From Nostoc sp. PCC 7524 (GTDB lineage Bacteria > Cyanobacteriota > Cyanobacteriia > Cyanobacteriales > Nostocaceae), in NCBI RefSeq assembly GCF_000316645.1, contig NC_019684.1:3687501-3751500 (forward strand): a stretch of 64,000 bases of DNA. The letters are read 5' to 3'. The translations under genes and the position numbers were made by a program. This document shows positions 18,327-27,632 of the stretch, piece by piece. The number at the start of each line of letters is the position of its first letter. Position 1 is the first letter of the stretch. The notes beneath the pieces are model-generated. The model did no database searches. It had not been told where the DNA came from and saw nothing but the letters and a program-made list of their open reading frames with translations.

Positions 18327-18936
18327 CTGGTTCTGCCAAGGCTGCTGCTACAGATGCTATACACCGGGAGTCTGTCAACATCCATGAATGTAATGCTACG
18401 GGAATGATGACTTCTTTACCTACGGGCATTTTAGAACTATGCGTAGGAATAATCATTAAATCATAAGGTGTCCAAATAGAAGTAAAGTTCAACTGCTGCA
18501 ACATCACAGCATCAGTATTTAAATCTTTGAGAAAATCACTGTTCGGACGCATTTGCACGCATCCAGGATTCTGGGAAGCGTAGGCAACGACAGTACCATA
18601 ATGTGGTGAAGAAATTGTAATGAACCGTTGCACACGGTTAATTCCTCCCAATCGTTGGATATAGTAACGGCTGACAATTCCACCCATACTGAAGCCGACT
18701 ATATCTAGGGGTTGTTCGGGTGGAAAAGTTTTGGCAATATAGTCAGCTAGTTGCTGTGCCAATACATCTAGACCAACTTCACCCCTATTAGGTAGTAAAT
18801 CCAGTGAATACACAGGCCAACCCTGTTGTCCTAAAAAAATAGCCATTTGATCAAATACAGCTTCTGTATCGGTAATGCCATGTACCAACAAGACGGCATT
18901 ACGCTGCTGGTTTTTCGTTTTCATTTTCCAATTCAT
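18256..18936 (-). CDS. Alpha/beta hydrolase, lipase-like
   Basis: The 226-residue protein begins with VLLVHGITDTEAVFDQM (oxyanion-hole HG) and has the nucleophile elbow GFSMGG; a late Asp (WTPYDLMIIP) and His (VALHSWML) complete a likely triad. It resembles triacylglycerol lipase/esterase-like hydrolases without a signal peptide. Substrate is unknown. The 3' end overlaps the convergent VOC gene by 71 bases, so the C-terminal ~20 residues may be dispensable. Confidence 0.87.
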   Translation of the reverse strand: MNWKMKTKNQQRNAVLLVHGITDTEAVFDQMAIFLGQQGWPVYSLDLLPNRGEVGLDVLAQQLADYIAKTFPPEQPLDIVGFSMGGIVSRYYIQRLGGINRVQRFITISSPHYGTVVAYASQNPGCVQMRPNSDFLKDLNTDAVMLQQLNFTSIWTPYDLMIIPTHSSKMPVGKEVIIPVALHSWMLTDSRCIASVAAALAEPVKSYHQSAYIHSYQKSPLGGDNI

Positions 18937-19319
18937 CTACATCAAGCCTGTAGAAAATGTAACTGAGTCTAATCCCCGTCTGTAAGCGGATTATGACACT
19001 CTTTTGACTGGTTGAGAATACTACCATTGATATTAACCATTGATACCCATCCAAGAAAGCAATGTTAAATTTTGTTAAGCATTCTTTCAGAATCTTGCTC
19101 TAAGTTAGGGTAAAATTTAATAATTAATCTTCAGTAGTTGCAGCTTGTAAGTGCTGGTAAGCAAGAGTCCGAAACCTTTACTTTTAGTATTAAGCTGGAT
19201 TAAAAACAAACCAATCAAGTTTGTTGAATGAATAGCTAATAGTCAAAAAAGTTAGTATTCTGACGTAATTTTTAACATTTCAGTCAACTTTACAAATACA
19301 GAACTCAGGAGCTAGTCTA
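18937..19319. other. Intergenic region, 383 bases
   Basis: No gene is seen. It is AT-rich and should hold promoters for the leftward lipase and the rightward small membrane-associated protein. A ribosome site (CAGGAGC) lies 10 bases before the ATG at 19320. There is a short direct repeat around 19023-19042 (ACCATTGATATTA / ACCATTGATAC). Confidence 0.4.
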
Positions 19320-19745
19320 ATGTTCGGTTTTCTCAAAAATTTATTTGCTGGCATCGTTAGTTTCATTACTGGTTTGCTACCTGGTAAGAAAAATGGTGGT
19401 TATTACTTACAAATCGATGATGAAACTGTTACTGAACCAAAACCAGCAGCACCTAAGACAGAAACAACCAATGGTACAAAAGCTACTCTAGCCGCAGAAC
19501 CTGCTACACCAGCCCCAACTCCTAAACAGCCAGCTAAAGTAGAAGCTGCCACAAATGGCAAAGCTGCTCCAACTGAACCTACACCAGCACCAGTGGCTAG
19601 TACCAAAACAACTGCACCAACTGAAACGACATTTGCACCTAAATATTTAGCGCCTTCAGGTGCTGGCTCTAATGGTCGTCGTCGTCCGGGAGCAAATATG
19701 AATAACTTTTTGGACATGGCCAGTCAAGTTAAAACTCCTGGCTAG
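19320..19745 (+). CDS. Conserved cyanobacterial Ala/Pro/Thr-rich protein with amphipathic N-terminus
   Basis: The 141-residue protein starts with a short hydrophobic/amphipathic segment (MFGFLKNLFAGIVSFITGLLPG) that could sit on a membrane, then GGYYLQIDD, a long low-complexity Ala/Pro/Thr/Lys linker, and a basic end (GRRRPGANMNNFLDMASQVKTPG). The two ends look conserved and the linker free to vary. A CAGGAG ribosome site supports the start. Function is not known. Confidence 0.75.
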   Translation: MFGFLKNLFAGIVSFITGLLPGKKNGGYYLQIDDETVTEPKPAAPKTETTNGTKATLAAEPATPAPTPKQPAKVEAATNGKAAPTEPTPAPVASTKTTAPTETTFAPKYLAPSGAGSNGRRRPGANMNNFLDMASQVKTPG

Positions 19746-19803
19746 GATTTCTCAGTAAAGAAATATCTCTTCACTGTTAAAGATGCCCTACGCCCTTACA
19801 TCC

Positions 19804-20883
19804 CTACACCCCCATACCCCTTTTCATAAAAATTAGCCCGCTATAGAGATGAAATGCTGAGTCCCAATTAGTCTTATCCCTACGAAACAGACGGATATGA
19901 GATTGGATGTTACTCAGCATTTCTGTTTGTTCTAGGACTGTTTCGGCAAAGGGTGTGAACTCTGACAAAAGTGGAACTTGTGATAGATAGTGTTGCATCC
20001 AGTCTAGTAAGGCATTCCAATTAATTCTGATGGTATTTTGGCTCGCTACAGAAGTAATTTCTATACCTCTCTGGAATTCATAGCTATGATCAGATATGCG
20101 TAAAATGCAGCGTCTTTCTGGTAAGTGTAAATCACAAAATTGTGCGTAGTCCTGTGTTTGGGTTTTGCGTTCTAGTTTGCGGTTGGCATTGACATCTACA
20201 ACTTCTTCAAAAATCGGCAATAACCCCATGACTCGCGCTGTTACTTCTGACCAATCAAAGGTCAGAGTACCAAGTTGATTTAACTGGTTGCAGCAACTAA
20301 CGGTAGGTTTGGGCTGAGATTCTAAGAAATATTGAACTTGAAAAACTTGTATTTGTGCGATCGCAGTTAGACTTGTCCACAAGCAAGGAATCCCCGCTTG
20401 CTGTAACTGCATACCGTAAAATTTGAGTTCGCCGATTCTCCCTGTCCGATAAAATTTCCAACTGCGGCTAGGGAGTAACAATTTAGCAGTGTAGGGGTCT
20501 AACTGCATAACCTGGGCAAATTTTGGTGCTAGTTGGTTTTTTTGGTCATGACTGAGGGGTTCTAAAATTAATACCCCTGGTTCAGTATCGTTTGGTGTGG
20601 CTGTGGCTTGGGCGATCGCTCTTTGTCTTTCCTCTCGCTCAATTTCTTGTAGTCTTTGTAACCCTTGCCGCGCTTGCGCCACAATTTTGTTATTCGTGGT
20701 ACTCAAAAGTAGTTGCCGATAAGTTTTATCTGCATCTCGGCGTTTCCCTGAAACTTCTTGTAGTCTGGCTAGATAAAACTGCACCCAAGGGTTGTCCGGA
20801 GATTCTCTGAGGAGCTGTTTGAGTAATTTTGCAGCTGTTTGATAATCCTTACGCTCAAAAGCGATCGCCACTTGCTCAATCAT
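19804..20883 (-). CDS. TPR-containing cyanobacterial protein, unknown role
   Basis: The 359-residue protein opens with tetratricopeptide-like repeats (VAIAFERKDYQTAAKLLKQLLRESPDNPWVQFYLARL and the following unit), then a ~240-residue domain with no recognised catalytic motif (QLDPYTAKLLLPSRSWKFYRTGRIGEL). The second part looks like a cyanobacterial-specific domain. It lies 32 bases downstream of rsmE on the same strand, so the two may be co-transcribed. Confidence 0.8.
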   Translation of the reverse strand: MIEQVAIAFERKDYQTAAKLLKQLLRESPDNPWVQFYLARLQEVSGKRRDADKTYRQLLLSTTNNKIVAQARQGLQRLQEIEREERQRAIAQATATPNDTEPGVLILEPLSHDQKNQLAPKFAQVMQLDPYTAKLLLPSRSWKFYRTGRIGELKFYGMQLQQAGIPCLWTSLTAIAQIQVFQVQYFLESQPKPTVSCCNQLNQLGTLTFDWSEVTARVMGLLPIFEEVVDVNANRKLERKTQTQDYAQFCDLHLPERRCILRISDHSYEFQRGIEITSVASQNTIRINWNALLDWMQHYLSQVPLLSEFTPFAETVLEQTEMLSNIQSHIRLFRRDKTNWDSAFHLYSGLIFMKRGMGV

Positions 20884-20915
20884 GAAATATTTTCTGCACG
20901 CTGGAGATAAATCCT

Positions 20916-21623
20916 TTATACTTCACAGACTGCGGTAATTAGGGATAATGCGACGATGGGGGCGGTGACTGCTCGTAAGATGCGACGACCAAGGGATACT
21001 GGTTGAAATCCAGCTGCGATCGCTCCTTCCACCTCTGCGGCTGTCCAGCCCCCTTCCGGCCCCGTAGCAATTACAATCTCTCCACTAATCTGAGTCAGGG
21101 CATTTTGGAGATGCACCAACTCACCCCGCGCTTCACAAATATAGCGGTGAGTGGCTGTATTATTAGTGACAGCGTGACTAAAAGCCACAGGTTCTAAAAT
21201 TGTCGGCACAAAAGCCCGTTCTGATTGTTCTGCGGCTTCATTAGCGATGCGTCGCCAACGTTCCAGTTTTTGGGGGCTAGGGTTTAGTAAAGTGCGATCG
21301 CTCAACACAGGTGCAATACAAGCTACTCCCAACTCTGTACAACACCGCACCACTTCATCAAAGCCGCTACCTTTAGGTAAGGCAATCATTAAAGTAATGG
21401 CTACAGGTAACTCAGTCTCCACAATTAGCGGTTCTAAAACCTGTGCTTGTTCCCCTGCTATCTTTGCTAACCACCACTTACCCCGCCCATCCATAGCAAT
21501 GAAATGCTCACCCTCATATAAGCGCAACACCCGTCTTAAATAGTGTTGTTGCTCCGGTGTGAGTAAAATTTGCTCTTGCTGGATTTGAGTAGGTGCGATC
21601 GCAATTCGTTGTAGTTGAGCCAT
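20916..21623 (-). CDS. rsmE: 16S rRNA (uracil(1498)-N(3))-methyltransferase RsmE
   Basis: The 235-residue protein has the SPOUT-knot motifs of RsmE: GPEGGWTAAEVE and LGRRILRAVTAPIVAL, plus the N-terminal LTPEQQHYLRRVLRLYEGEHF PUA-like segment. RsmE methylates U1498 of 16S rRNA. In the last motif the family usually has RILRTETA; here it is RILRAVTA, a mild change. Probably co-transcribed with the downstream TPR gene. Confidence 0.92.
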   Translation of the reverse strand: MAQLQRIAIAPTQIQQEQILLTPEQQHYLRRVLRLYEGEHFIAMDGRGKWWLAKIAGEQAQVLEPLIVETELPVAITLMIALPKGSGFDEVVRCCTELGVACIAPVLSDRTLLNPSPQKLERWRRIANEAAEQSERAFVPTILEPVAFSHAVTNNTATHRYICEARGELVHLQNALTQISGEIVIATGPEGGWTAAEVEGAIAAGFQPVSLGRRILRAVTAPIVALSLITAVCEV

Positions 21624-21849
21624 GTTAGCAGTCTGCTGAGATTTCTGGAATTATTAGCGTAGTTAGGTGACAGGTTACAGTTTACAGGGGACAGGAAAGG
21701 AAGAGGATCAGGTGTAGTGAATTTTGATGCACTAGCGCAGGCTACGTCAAGAAAAATCAACTGATGAATATTTTGGAAATTAGCTGCTCAAACTGTTGTT
21801 TTGGCTGTTTTTCTGGGCAAGATAACTATAAACTTGAATTTCTATAAAA

Positions 21850-23139
21850 ATGCTGCCTACATCAACCGCAAATAACTTAATTTTAGTTGTAGATGATACT
21901 CTTACTAATCTAGAAATTATCTCTATTGCACTGACTGAGGAGGGATTTGATGTAGCTACAGCGATTAATGGAGAAACAGCTTTACAGCAGATTGCATCGC
22001 GATTACCAGATTTAATTTTATTAGATGTGATGATGCCCAGAATGGATGGCTTTGAGACTTGTAAAAACTTAAAGAATAATCCAGTTACTCAGGATATTCC
22101 AGTTATCTTCATGACTGGAATTACAGATACAGAAAGTAAGGTGAATGCTTTGAGTTTAGGAGCAGTTGATTATATTACTAAGCCTTTTCATAAAGCAGAG
22201 GTCTTAGCTCGGATCAAAGCACATTTACAATTGAGTATTTTAACTAAAAATTTAGAACAAAGGGTAGTAGAACGAACGGCTGAACTGGATCAAGCATTGC
22301 GAGAATTACAAGATTTTCAAGTCCAGTTGATACAACAAGAAAAAATGTCTGTGTTGGGTCAATTAGTTACAGGAGTGGCTCATGAGATTAATAACCCAGT
22401 TAGTTGCATTTATGGCAATTTAGGTCATGCCTTCACATATTTCCAAAATATGATCAATCTCATTGACCTTTATCAATATTACTATCCTGAACCAGTGACA
22501 GATATTCAAAACCAAATGATAGAAATGGATTGGGAATATGTGCGTTCTGATTTACCCAATGTAATTTTTGCTATGAAAGAAGGGATTCAACGCATTCGAG
22601 ATATTAGTAGTAGTCTCAGAATTTTTTCGAGGTCAGATACAGAAAATAAAGCGGAGTGCAATATTCATGAATGTATCGATAGCACTCTGTTAATTCTCAA
22701 ACATCGTCTTAAAGGATCTGAAAATTGTTCACCTATTGAAGTTATTAGAAATTATGGTGATTTACCATCTATACAATGCTTTCCTGGACAATTGAATCAG
22801 GTATTTATGAATATTTTGGCTAATTCGATTGATGCCTTGGAGGAGCCTAGTTATAAATATAGTGTAGATAATCCCCGGCAAATTTTTATTCATACCTTCC
22901 TAAGTAAAAATAAAAATCAAGTTTTTATTAAAATTAAGGATAATGGTATTGGAATGTCAGAGGAAATTCAGCAAAAGATTTTTGAGTATTTATTTACTAC
23001 TAAAACTGTCGGTAAAGGTACAGGATTAGGATTAGCGATCGCTCGTCAAATTATTGTGCAGAAACATCAGGGTACTTTAGAGGTAAATTCTCTCATTGGT
23101 AAGGGTTCGGAGTTTACAATTACAATCCCGACAGCATAG
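21850..23139 (+). CDS. Receiver-histidine kinase (response regulator/sensor fusion)
   Basis: The 429-residue protein has a receiver domain first (DDTLTNLE, phospho-Asp in LILLDVMMPRMDG, Thr in FMTG, Lys in ITKPF), a coiled coil (LEQRVVERTAELDQAL), a phospho-acceptor His (GVAHEINNPVS) and an ATPase domain with N-box (NILANSIDALEE), DNGIGM and GKGTGLGLAIA. It has no membrane segment, so it is a soluble kinase switched by phosphorylation of its own receiver. It is a paralogue of the kinase at 24738, sharing the unusual long insert after the H-box (LYQ..YP, KEG..RI). Confidence 0.92.
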   Translation: MLPTSTANNLILVVDDTLTNLEIISIALTEEGFDVATAINGETALQQIASRLPDLILLDVMMPRMDGFETCKNLKNNPVTQDIPVIFMTGITDTESKVNALSLGAVDYITKPFHKAEVLARIKAHLQLSILTKNLEQRVVERTAELDQALRELQDFQVQLIQQEKMSVLGQLVTGVAHEINNPVSCIYGNLGHAFTYFQNMINLIDLYQYYYPEPVTDIQNQMIEMDWEYVRSDLPNVIFAMKEGIQRIRDISSSLRIFSRSDTENKAECNIHECIDSTLLILKHRLKGSENCSPIEVIRNYGDLPSIQCFPGQLNQVFMNILANSIDALEEPSYKYSVDNPRQIFIHTFLSKNKNQVFIKIKDNGIGMSEEIQQKIFEYLFTTKTVGKGTGLGLAIARQIIVQKHQGTLEVNSLIGKGSEFTITIPTA

Positions 23140-23570
23140 CTTTTTCATAGCTCAACATCTACATACAGTAGATTCGATGTTTATGAGGTACAGCAACTAA
23201 TTGAAAAAAGTAATGAGTAATAAGTAGTGAGTAATAAGTAAATTTCTTACTCATTACTCATTACTCATTACTCATTACTCATGATGTACCTCACTTACTT
23301 CAAAAGTGCTGTAGGATTTCTGCACTATCTAGACTTCGCTTTCATCAAAAGTGAATTTTCTCCCCAAATTTGGGAACTCTATGCTTATATAGGAATCCTA
23401 TTTGATTTTTGTTGGCGTAGCCTGCGCTGGCGCATACAAATTCAGTACCAATTGAAAAGGTTGATTCCCTACTCCCAGCCTACGCAAGTCAGTATGGCTA
23501 CACTTCTGGTAAGGGATACAACAATCAAAGCGGATTACTATAAAGGCTGATTCACCAGAGAGCTAAATTG
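23140..23570. other. Intergenic region with heptamers and MITE copy C
   Basis: No credible gene. It holds TAATGAG/TAATAAG-type repeats, an ACTCATT array (23249-23282, four units plus ACTCAT), a flank (ATGATGTACCTCACTTACTT) that recurs at 33208, and MITE copy C (23388-23542). Confidence 0.6.
23388..23542. mobile_element. MITE copy C, 155 bp with ~20-bp inverted ends
   Basis: Left end TATAGGAATCCTATTTGATT matches the inverted right end TATAGTAATCCGCTTTGATT at most positions. The core contains GGCGTAGCCTGCGCTGGCGC, the inverse of the core in copy A. It lies just upstream of the FIST gene and may carry part of its promoter. Confidence 0.6.
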
Positions 23571-24722
23571 ATGTTTAAGATAGTAGTTGGCCATAGCAAT
23601 GACCCAGACTCATTAGCAGGAGTTGAGGAAGTAATTCAGCAATGCAATAATTCCCTAACTGGAGATATTCCCCAAGCCGGAATTCTATTTACTGCGATTG
23701 ACTTTAACCATCCTCTCATCCTGCAACAAATTTATCAGGCTTTTCCAGGAATTGAGTTAATTGGTGGAACTACGGATGGAGAAATTTCATCGGTATTAGA
23801 GTTTCAACAAGACTCAATTACTTTAATGTTGTTTTGTTCAGATGAAATAGAAATTTTTGCAGGTGTGGGACAGAAAGTTTCTCTAGATCCCATTATCGCT
23901 ACCCGGCAAGCTGTAGAACAAGCAAAAGCCAAAACGACTAAAGTCCCTCAACTTTGCTTAACCCATCCAGAAAGTCTGACTACGAGTGGAGTTTCCATAT
24001 TAAATGGCTTAAAACTGGCTTTAGGAGAAAAATTTCCCATCTTCGGTGGTTTAGCAGCCGATCAATCAAAATACCAAAATACTTATCAATTTTTTCAAAC
24101 ACAAGTCCTCAGTGATTCTGTACCAGTTCTATTGTTTTCTGGGAATGTTCTATTTTCTTACGGTGTAGCTAGTGGTTGGTTGCCCATTGGTAAAACTAGC
24201 AAAGTTACTAAAGTAGAGAAGAATATAGTCTATGAAATTGATGATAAACCAGCTTTAGACTTCTACCGCCATTATCTAGGTACGCTACCACCTTCAATGG
24301 AATATCCCCTAGCAGTATTTGATGAAGAGGGAGTAGGTTTCTATCTCAGAGCGCCAATCGCCCATGATGAAACAACAGGTAGTATTACATTTTTTGCAGA
24401 TATTCCTGAGCAAGCAACTATCCAAATTGCCGAAGCAGGACATCAGGATATTTTGGCAGCTACGAACGCATCATTTATGAATGCCATAAATAATTATCCA
24501 GGAAAAGAGCCAGCAGGTGTGCTATTTTTTTCCTGTGTAGCGAGGCGGCAAATATTGGGTATGAAAACTCAACAAGAATACCAGAACACTAAAAATTATT
24601 TTGATAAGTTTATTCCTGCTTGTGGTTTCTATTCTAATGGCGAAATTTCCCCGATAAATTACACTGGCAAAACGCAATTTCATAATGAAACATTCGTAAC
24701 TTTAATTTTAGGCAATCAGTAA
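23571..24722 (+). CDS. FIST domain sensor protein (FIST N + FIST C)
   Basis: The ATG at 23571 is preferred over the TTG just before it. The 383-residue protein has the FIST N fold (DFNHPLILQQIYQAFPGIELIGGTTDGEISS) and the FIST C part (GVLFFSCVARRQILG...FIPACGFYSNGEISPI). FIST proteins are thought to bind small ligands, possibly amino acids, and feed signalling proteins. The next gene, 15 bases downstream, is a histidine kinase without its own sensor, so the FIST protein is its likely input module. Confidence 0.9.
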   Translation: MFKIVVGHSNDPDSLAGVEEVIQQCNNSLTGDIPQAGILFTAIDFNHPLILQQIYQAFPGIELIGGTTDGEISSVLEFQQDSITLMLFCSDEIEIFAGVGQKVSLDPIIATRQAVEQAKAKTTKVPQLCLTHPESLTTSGVSILNGLKLALGEKFPIFGGLAADQSKYQNTYQFFQTQVLSDSVPVLLFSGNVLFSYGVASGWLPIGKTSKVTKVEKNIVYEIDDKPALDFYRHYLGTLPPSMEYPLAVFDEEGVGFYLRAPIAHDETTGSITFFADIPEQATIQIAEAGHQDILAATNASFMNAINNYPGKEPAGVLFFSCVARRQILGMKTQQEYQNTKNYFDKFIPACGFYSNGEISPINYTGKTQFHNETFVTLILGNQ

Positions 24723-24737
24723 ACATTTACTAAAATT

Positions 24738-25775
24738 ATGAATTGCGAACAGGAAATCCAAAAGCTGGAAAAAGCTAATAGAATATTACAAAAAAAAATA
24801 GAACGATCAGAAGCAGACCGAATCCAGTTAGAAGAAACCAATAGAAAAAAAGAATCATTACTCAAAAAAGTAATTGATGAACTGCAAGAGTCACAAACCC
24901 AGTTAGAACAAAGAACTATAGAACTAGAAAAGACATTAATTAACCTTCAGACAATGCAGGACAAAATGTCTGTTTTAGGTAGCCTAGTTTCAGATGTAGC
25001 TCACGAGATTAACAATCCTGTGGGTTTCATTATGGGCAACATTACTCCTGCTATGGAATATATTGGTGATTTGTTATATCTCATCGAACTTTATCAACAG
25101 TGTTATCCCGACCCACCAAAAGTAATCCAAAAACAAATTGATCTGATGGATTTAGAATATGTACGTGAGGATCTACCCAAACTCATTACTTCTATGAAAG
25201 AAGGTACTGATCGCATTAACAATCTCAGTGCTAGCTTGCGAAACTTCGCGCGATCCGACACAGAATCCACACTGCTTTTTAATATACATGAAGGAATTGA
25301 TAGCACTCTTGTAATTTTGAAACATCGGTTAAAAGCTAATCAGAATCGCCCAGAAATTCAAGTAATTAAAAACTATGGAAATCTTCCGATAATCAAGTGT
25401 TTTCCTGGGCAATTGAGTCAGGTATTTATGAATATTTTTGCTAATGCAATTGATGCTTTAGAAGAGTCTAATCATGGGCTAAGTTTTGCAACAATTGAAG
25501 AAAAACCAAATAAAATTATTATTCAAACCGATTTCAATTCTCAGAATAATTTTGTTGTAATTCGCATTAAAGATAATGCTTTAGGTATACCGAAAGCAGT
25601 GAAGACCAAAATTTTTGAACATTCATTTACTACTAAACCTGTAGGCAAAGGTACGGGTTTAGGGTTAGCAATTGCTCATCAAATTATTGTGCAGAAACAC
25701 GGCGGTACTATAGAAGTTGAATCTACATTGGGAGAGGGTTCGGAGTTTATCATTACCCTGCCTATGAATTTGTGA
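24738..25775 (+). CDS. Soluble histidine kinase partnered with the FIST sensor
   Basis: The 345-residue protein begins with a long coiled coil (about 1-75) and then HisKA/HATPase domains: phospho-His in DVAHEINNPVGF, N-box NIFANAIDALEE, GKGTGLGLAIA. The G1 box reads DNALGIP where most kinases, including its neighbour at 21850, have DNGIGM; a Gly to Ala change there may reduce ATP binding. It has no sensor domain and no membrane segment. It follows the FIST gene by 15 bases, so they are one unit. Confidence 0.9.
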   Translation: MNCEQEIQKLEKANRILQKKIERSEADRIQLEETNRKKESLLKKVIDELQESQTQLEQRTIELEKTLINLQTMQDKMSVLGSLVSDVAHEINNPVGFIMGNITPAMEYIGDLLYLIELYQQCYPDPPKVIQKQIDLMDLEYVREDLPKLITSMKEGTDRINNLSASLRNFARSDTESTLLFNIHEGIDSTLVILKHRLKANQNRPEIQVIKNYGNLPIIKCFPGQLSQVFMNIFANAIDALEESNHGLSFATIEEKPNKIIIQTDFNSQNNFVVIRIKDNALGIPKAVKTKIFEHSFTTKPVGKGTGLGLAIAHQIIVQKHGGTIEVESTLGEGSEFIITLPMNL

Positions 25776-25839
25776 AAATTAAGTTCGTAGTGAGGACTTT
25801 ATTCCTCTCTACGAGACGCTGCGCGAACACTACAAACAA

Positions 25840-25872
25840 AAATGGCTAATAGTCGCAAGCTATTAGCCATTT
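25840..25872. terminator. Two-way terminator hairpin
   Basis: Perfect 13-bp arms (AAATGGCTAATAG and CTATTAGCCATTT) with a 7-base loop lie between the convergent kinase and ndhB genes. Short A and T runs flank the stem on both sides, so it could stop transcription from both directions. Confidence 0.75.
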
Positions 25873-25890
25873 GTGTAACAGCAGATAAAT

Positions 25891-27453
25891 CTACAAACCT
25901 TCTGCTGGATCAGCAGGTACTGCACTTACCTTTGTACTGACTACAGATGTGGTTTGTAAGATAGGGGTATTGGTGACAGAATTATTTGCCAAAGTAAATA
26001 GAGGATTTGACAAAATTCCGGCGAGGGAAGTAGCAATTAAAGTGACTATCAACCCTACTTGCAAAGGTCTAAATCCAGGCAAATTCCAACGTATTTCGGG
26101 ATAGTTTTTCACTACGTCAGACATTTCTTGGGGTTCTTTGACTACCATCATCTTAACTACGCGGATGTAGTAGTAGATGGAGACAACACTGGTAACTAGA
26201 CCTAGTAAGACTAACCAGTAAAGACCTGCTTGCCAACCAGCCCAGAATAGGTAAATTTTGCCGAAAAATCCAGCTAGAGGCGGAATACCACCCAAGGATA
26301 ACAGGGAGAGACTCAGTCCGAGTGTGAGCAGTGGGTCTTTTTGATATAACCCAGAGTATTCGGCAATTTGGTCGGTTCCTGTCCGTAGGGAGAACAGAAT
26401 TACGCAGGTAAAGCCGCACAGGTTCATGAACAAGTAAACCAGCAAGTAAAAGATCATGCTGGCGTAACCTGCATCAGTCCCAGCAATCAAGCCAATCATC
26501 ACAAACCCAGCTTGGGCAATGGATGAATAAGCTAGCATCCGTTTCATACTGGTTTGGGCAAGGGCGACAACGTTACCCAAAATCATACTGAGAACAGCTA
26601 AAGCTGTGAACACAAACTTCCATTCCTCAGCGACGAGGGGGAAGGCTGTAGTTAGTAAGCGGATAGCAAGGGCAAATCCGGCTGCTTTGGAACCAACGGA
26701 TAAAAAGGCGATCACTGGGGTAGGTGCGCCTTCATAAACGTCTGGTGTCCACTGGTGGAAAGGTGCAGCAGAGATTTTAAACCCAATACCTGCGATGACA
26801 AATACTAGGGCAATCACCAAACCCAAGGATTGACCAACATTAGCTTGAGCAATACCGTTGGCGATCGCACTTAGTTCTGTTTGACCACCGGAGAGTCCAT
26901 ACAGCAATGATACACCGTACAAAAATACTGCTGTACTGGAAGCTCCAATCAACAGATATTTGAGCGCCGCTTCATTAGAGCGGGGGTCACGCTTGGTATA
27001 ACCTGTCAACAAATAAGAGGAAATACTCAGGGTTTCTAGTGAGATGAAAATCATCACCAATTCACTAGCTCCAGAGACAAACATCCCTCCCAGAGTAGCG
27101 GTCAACAAAATTGCGATGAATTCTGCTAAAGCGGTGCCACTCTGTTCAATGTAGCGAATTGACATCAGTATAGTGACTGCGGCTGACAAAGCAACGATAC
27201 CGCGAAAAACAATACTGAGGTCATCACCGTTAAAGCCACCGCTAAAAGAGATGGGATTAGTAGCATCCCATTGGAAGCAAAGGGCGACAATCGAAGCAAG
27301 TAAACCTGCGATCGCTAGATAACCAATCCAGCGTGAGGATGTGCGCCCTAAAATCAAATCAACGATCAAAACCCCCATGAGGGTGATAATGACAATTCCC
27401 TCTGGTAAAATCGTTCCCGCATTTAATTGGGATGCAAGATTAGCAAAATCCAT
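25891..27453 (-). CDS. ndhB: NAD(P)H-quinone oxidoreductase subunit 2 (NdhB)
   Basis: The 520-residue polytopic protein is the NdhB subunit of the thylakoid NDH-1 complex, used in respiration, cyclic electron flow and CO2 uptake. Typical segments are [71 protein letters not shown] and [22 protein letters not shown], with membrane Lys and Glu of the proton channel. Length is as expected. It is encoded alone, transcribed toward the terminator at 25840. Confidence 0.95.
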   Translation of the reverse strand: MDFANLASQLNAGTILPEGIVIITLMGVLIVDLILGRTSSRWIGYLAIAGLLASIVALCFQWDATNPISFSGGFNGDDLSIVFRGIVALSAAVTILMSIRYIEQSGTALAEFIAILLTATLGGMFVSGASELVMIFISLETLSISSYLLTGYTKRDPRSNEAALKYLLIGASSTAVFLYGVSLLYGLSGGQTELSAIANGIAQANVGQSLGLVIALVFVIAGIGFKISAAPFHQWTPDVYEGAPTPVIAFLSVGSKAAGFALAIRLLTTAFPLVAEEWKFVFTALAVLSMILGNVVALAQTSMKRMLAYSSIAQAGFVMIGLIAGTDAGYASMIFYLLVYLFMNLCGFTCVILFSLRTGTDQIAEYSGLYQKDPLLTLGLSLSLLSLGGIPPLAGFFGKIYLFWAGWQAGLYWLVLLGLVTSVVSIYYYIRVVKMMVVKEPQEMSDVVKNYPEIRWNLPGFRPLQVGLIVTLIATSLAGILSNPLFTLANNSVTNTPILQTTSVVSTKVSAVPADPAEGL

Positions 27454-27539
27454 GAGATATATAGGTTTTGGCGATTAGACATCAAGGCTAACTGTGTTCA
27501 CTCTAGCAATTTTTCTTGGCCAAAGTTGCATTAACTTAT

Positions 27540-27625
27540 ATTTTGGGGGATTGGGGACAAATCAATTCAAAATTCAAGAATGCTTGGGGATTGGGGACTG
27601 GGGACTGGGGATGGGGGAAAACTTC
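27540..27625. repeat. GGGGATT/GGGGACT heptamer array
   Basis: Irregular GGGGATT and GGGGACT units between the divergently placed start of ndhB and the end of the helicase gene. No gene is seen in this gap. Confidence 0.8.
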
Positions 27626-27632
27626 TACACGC

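Noticed and set aside
23281..23550. 89-codon plus-strand frame
   Set aside because: Runs through a MITE and an array flank; no ribosome site; the same flank is non-coding at 33.2 kb.
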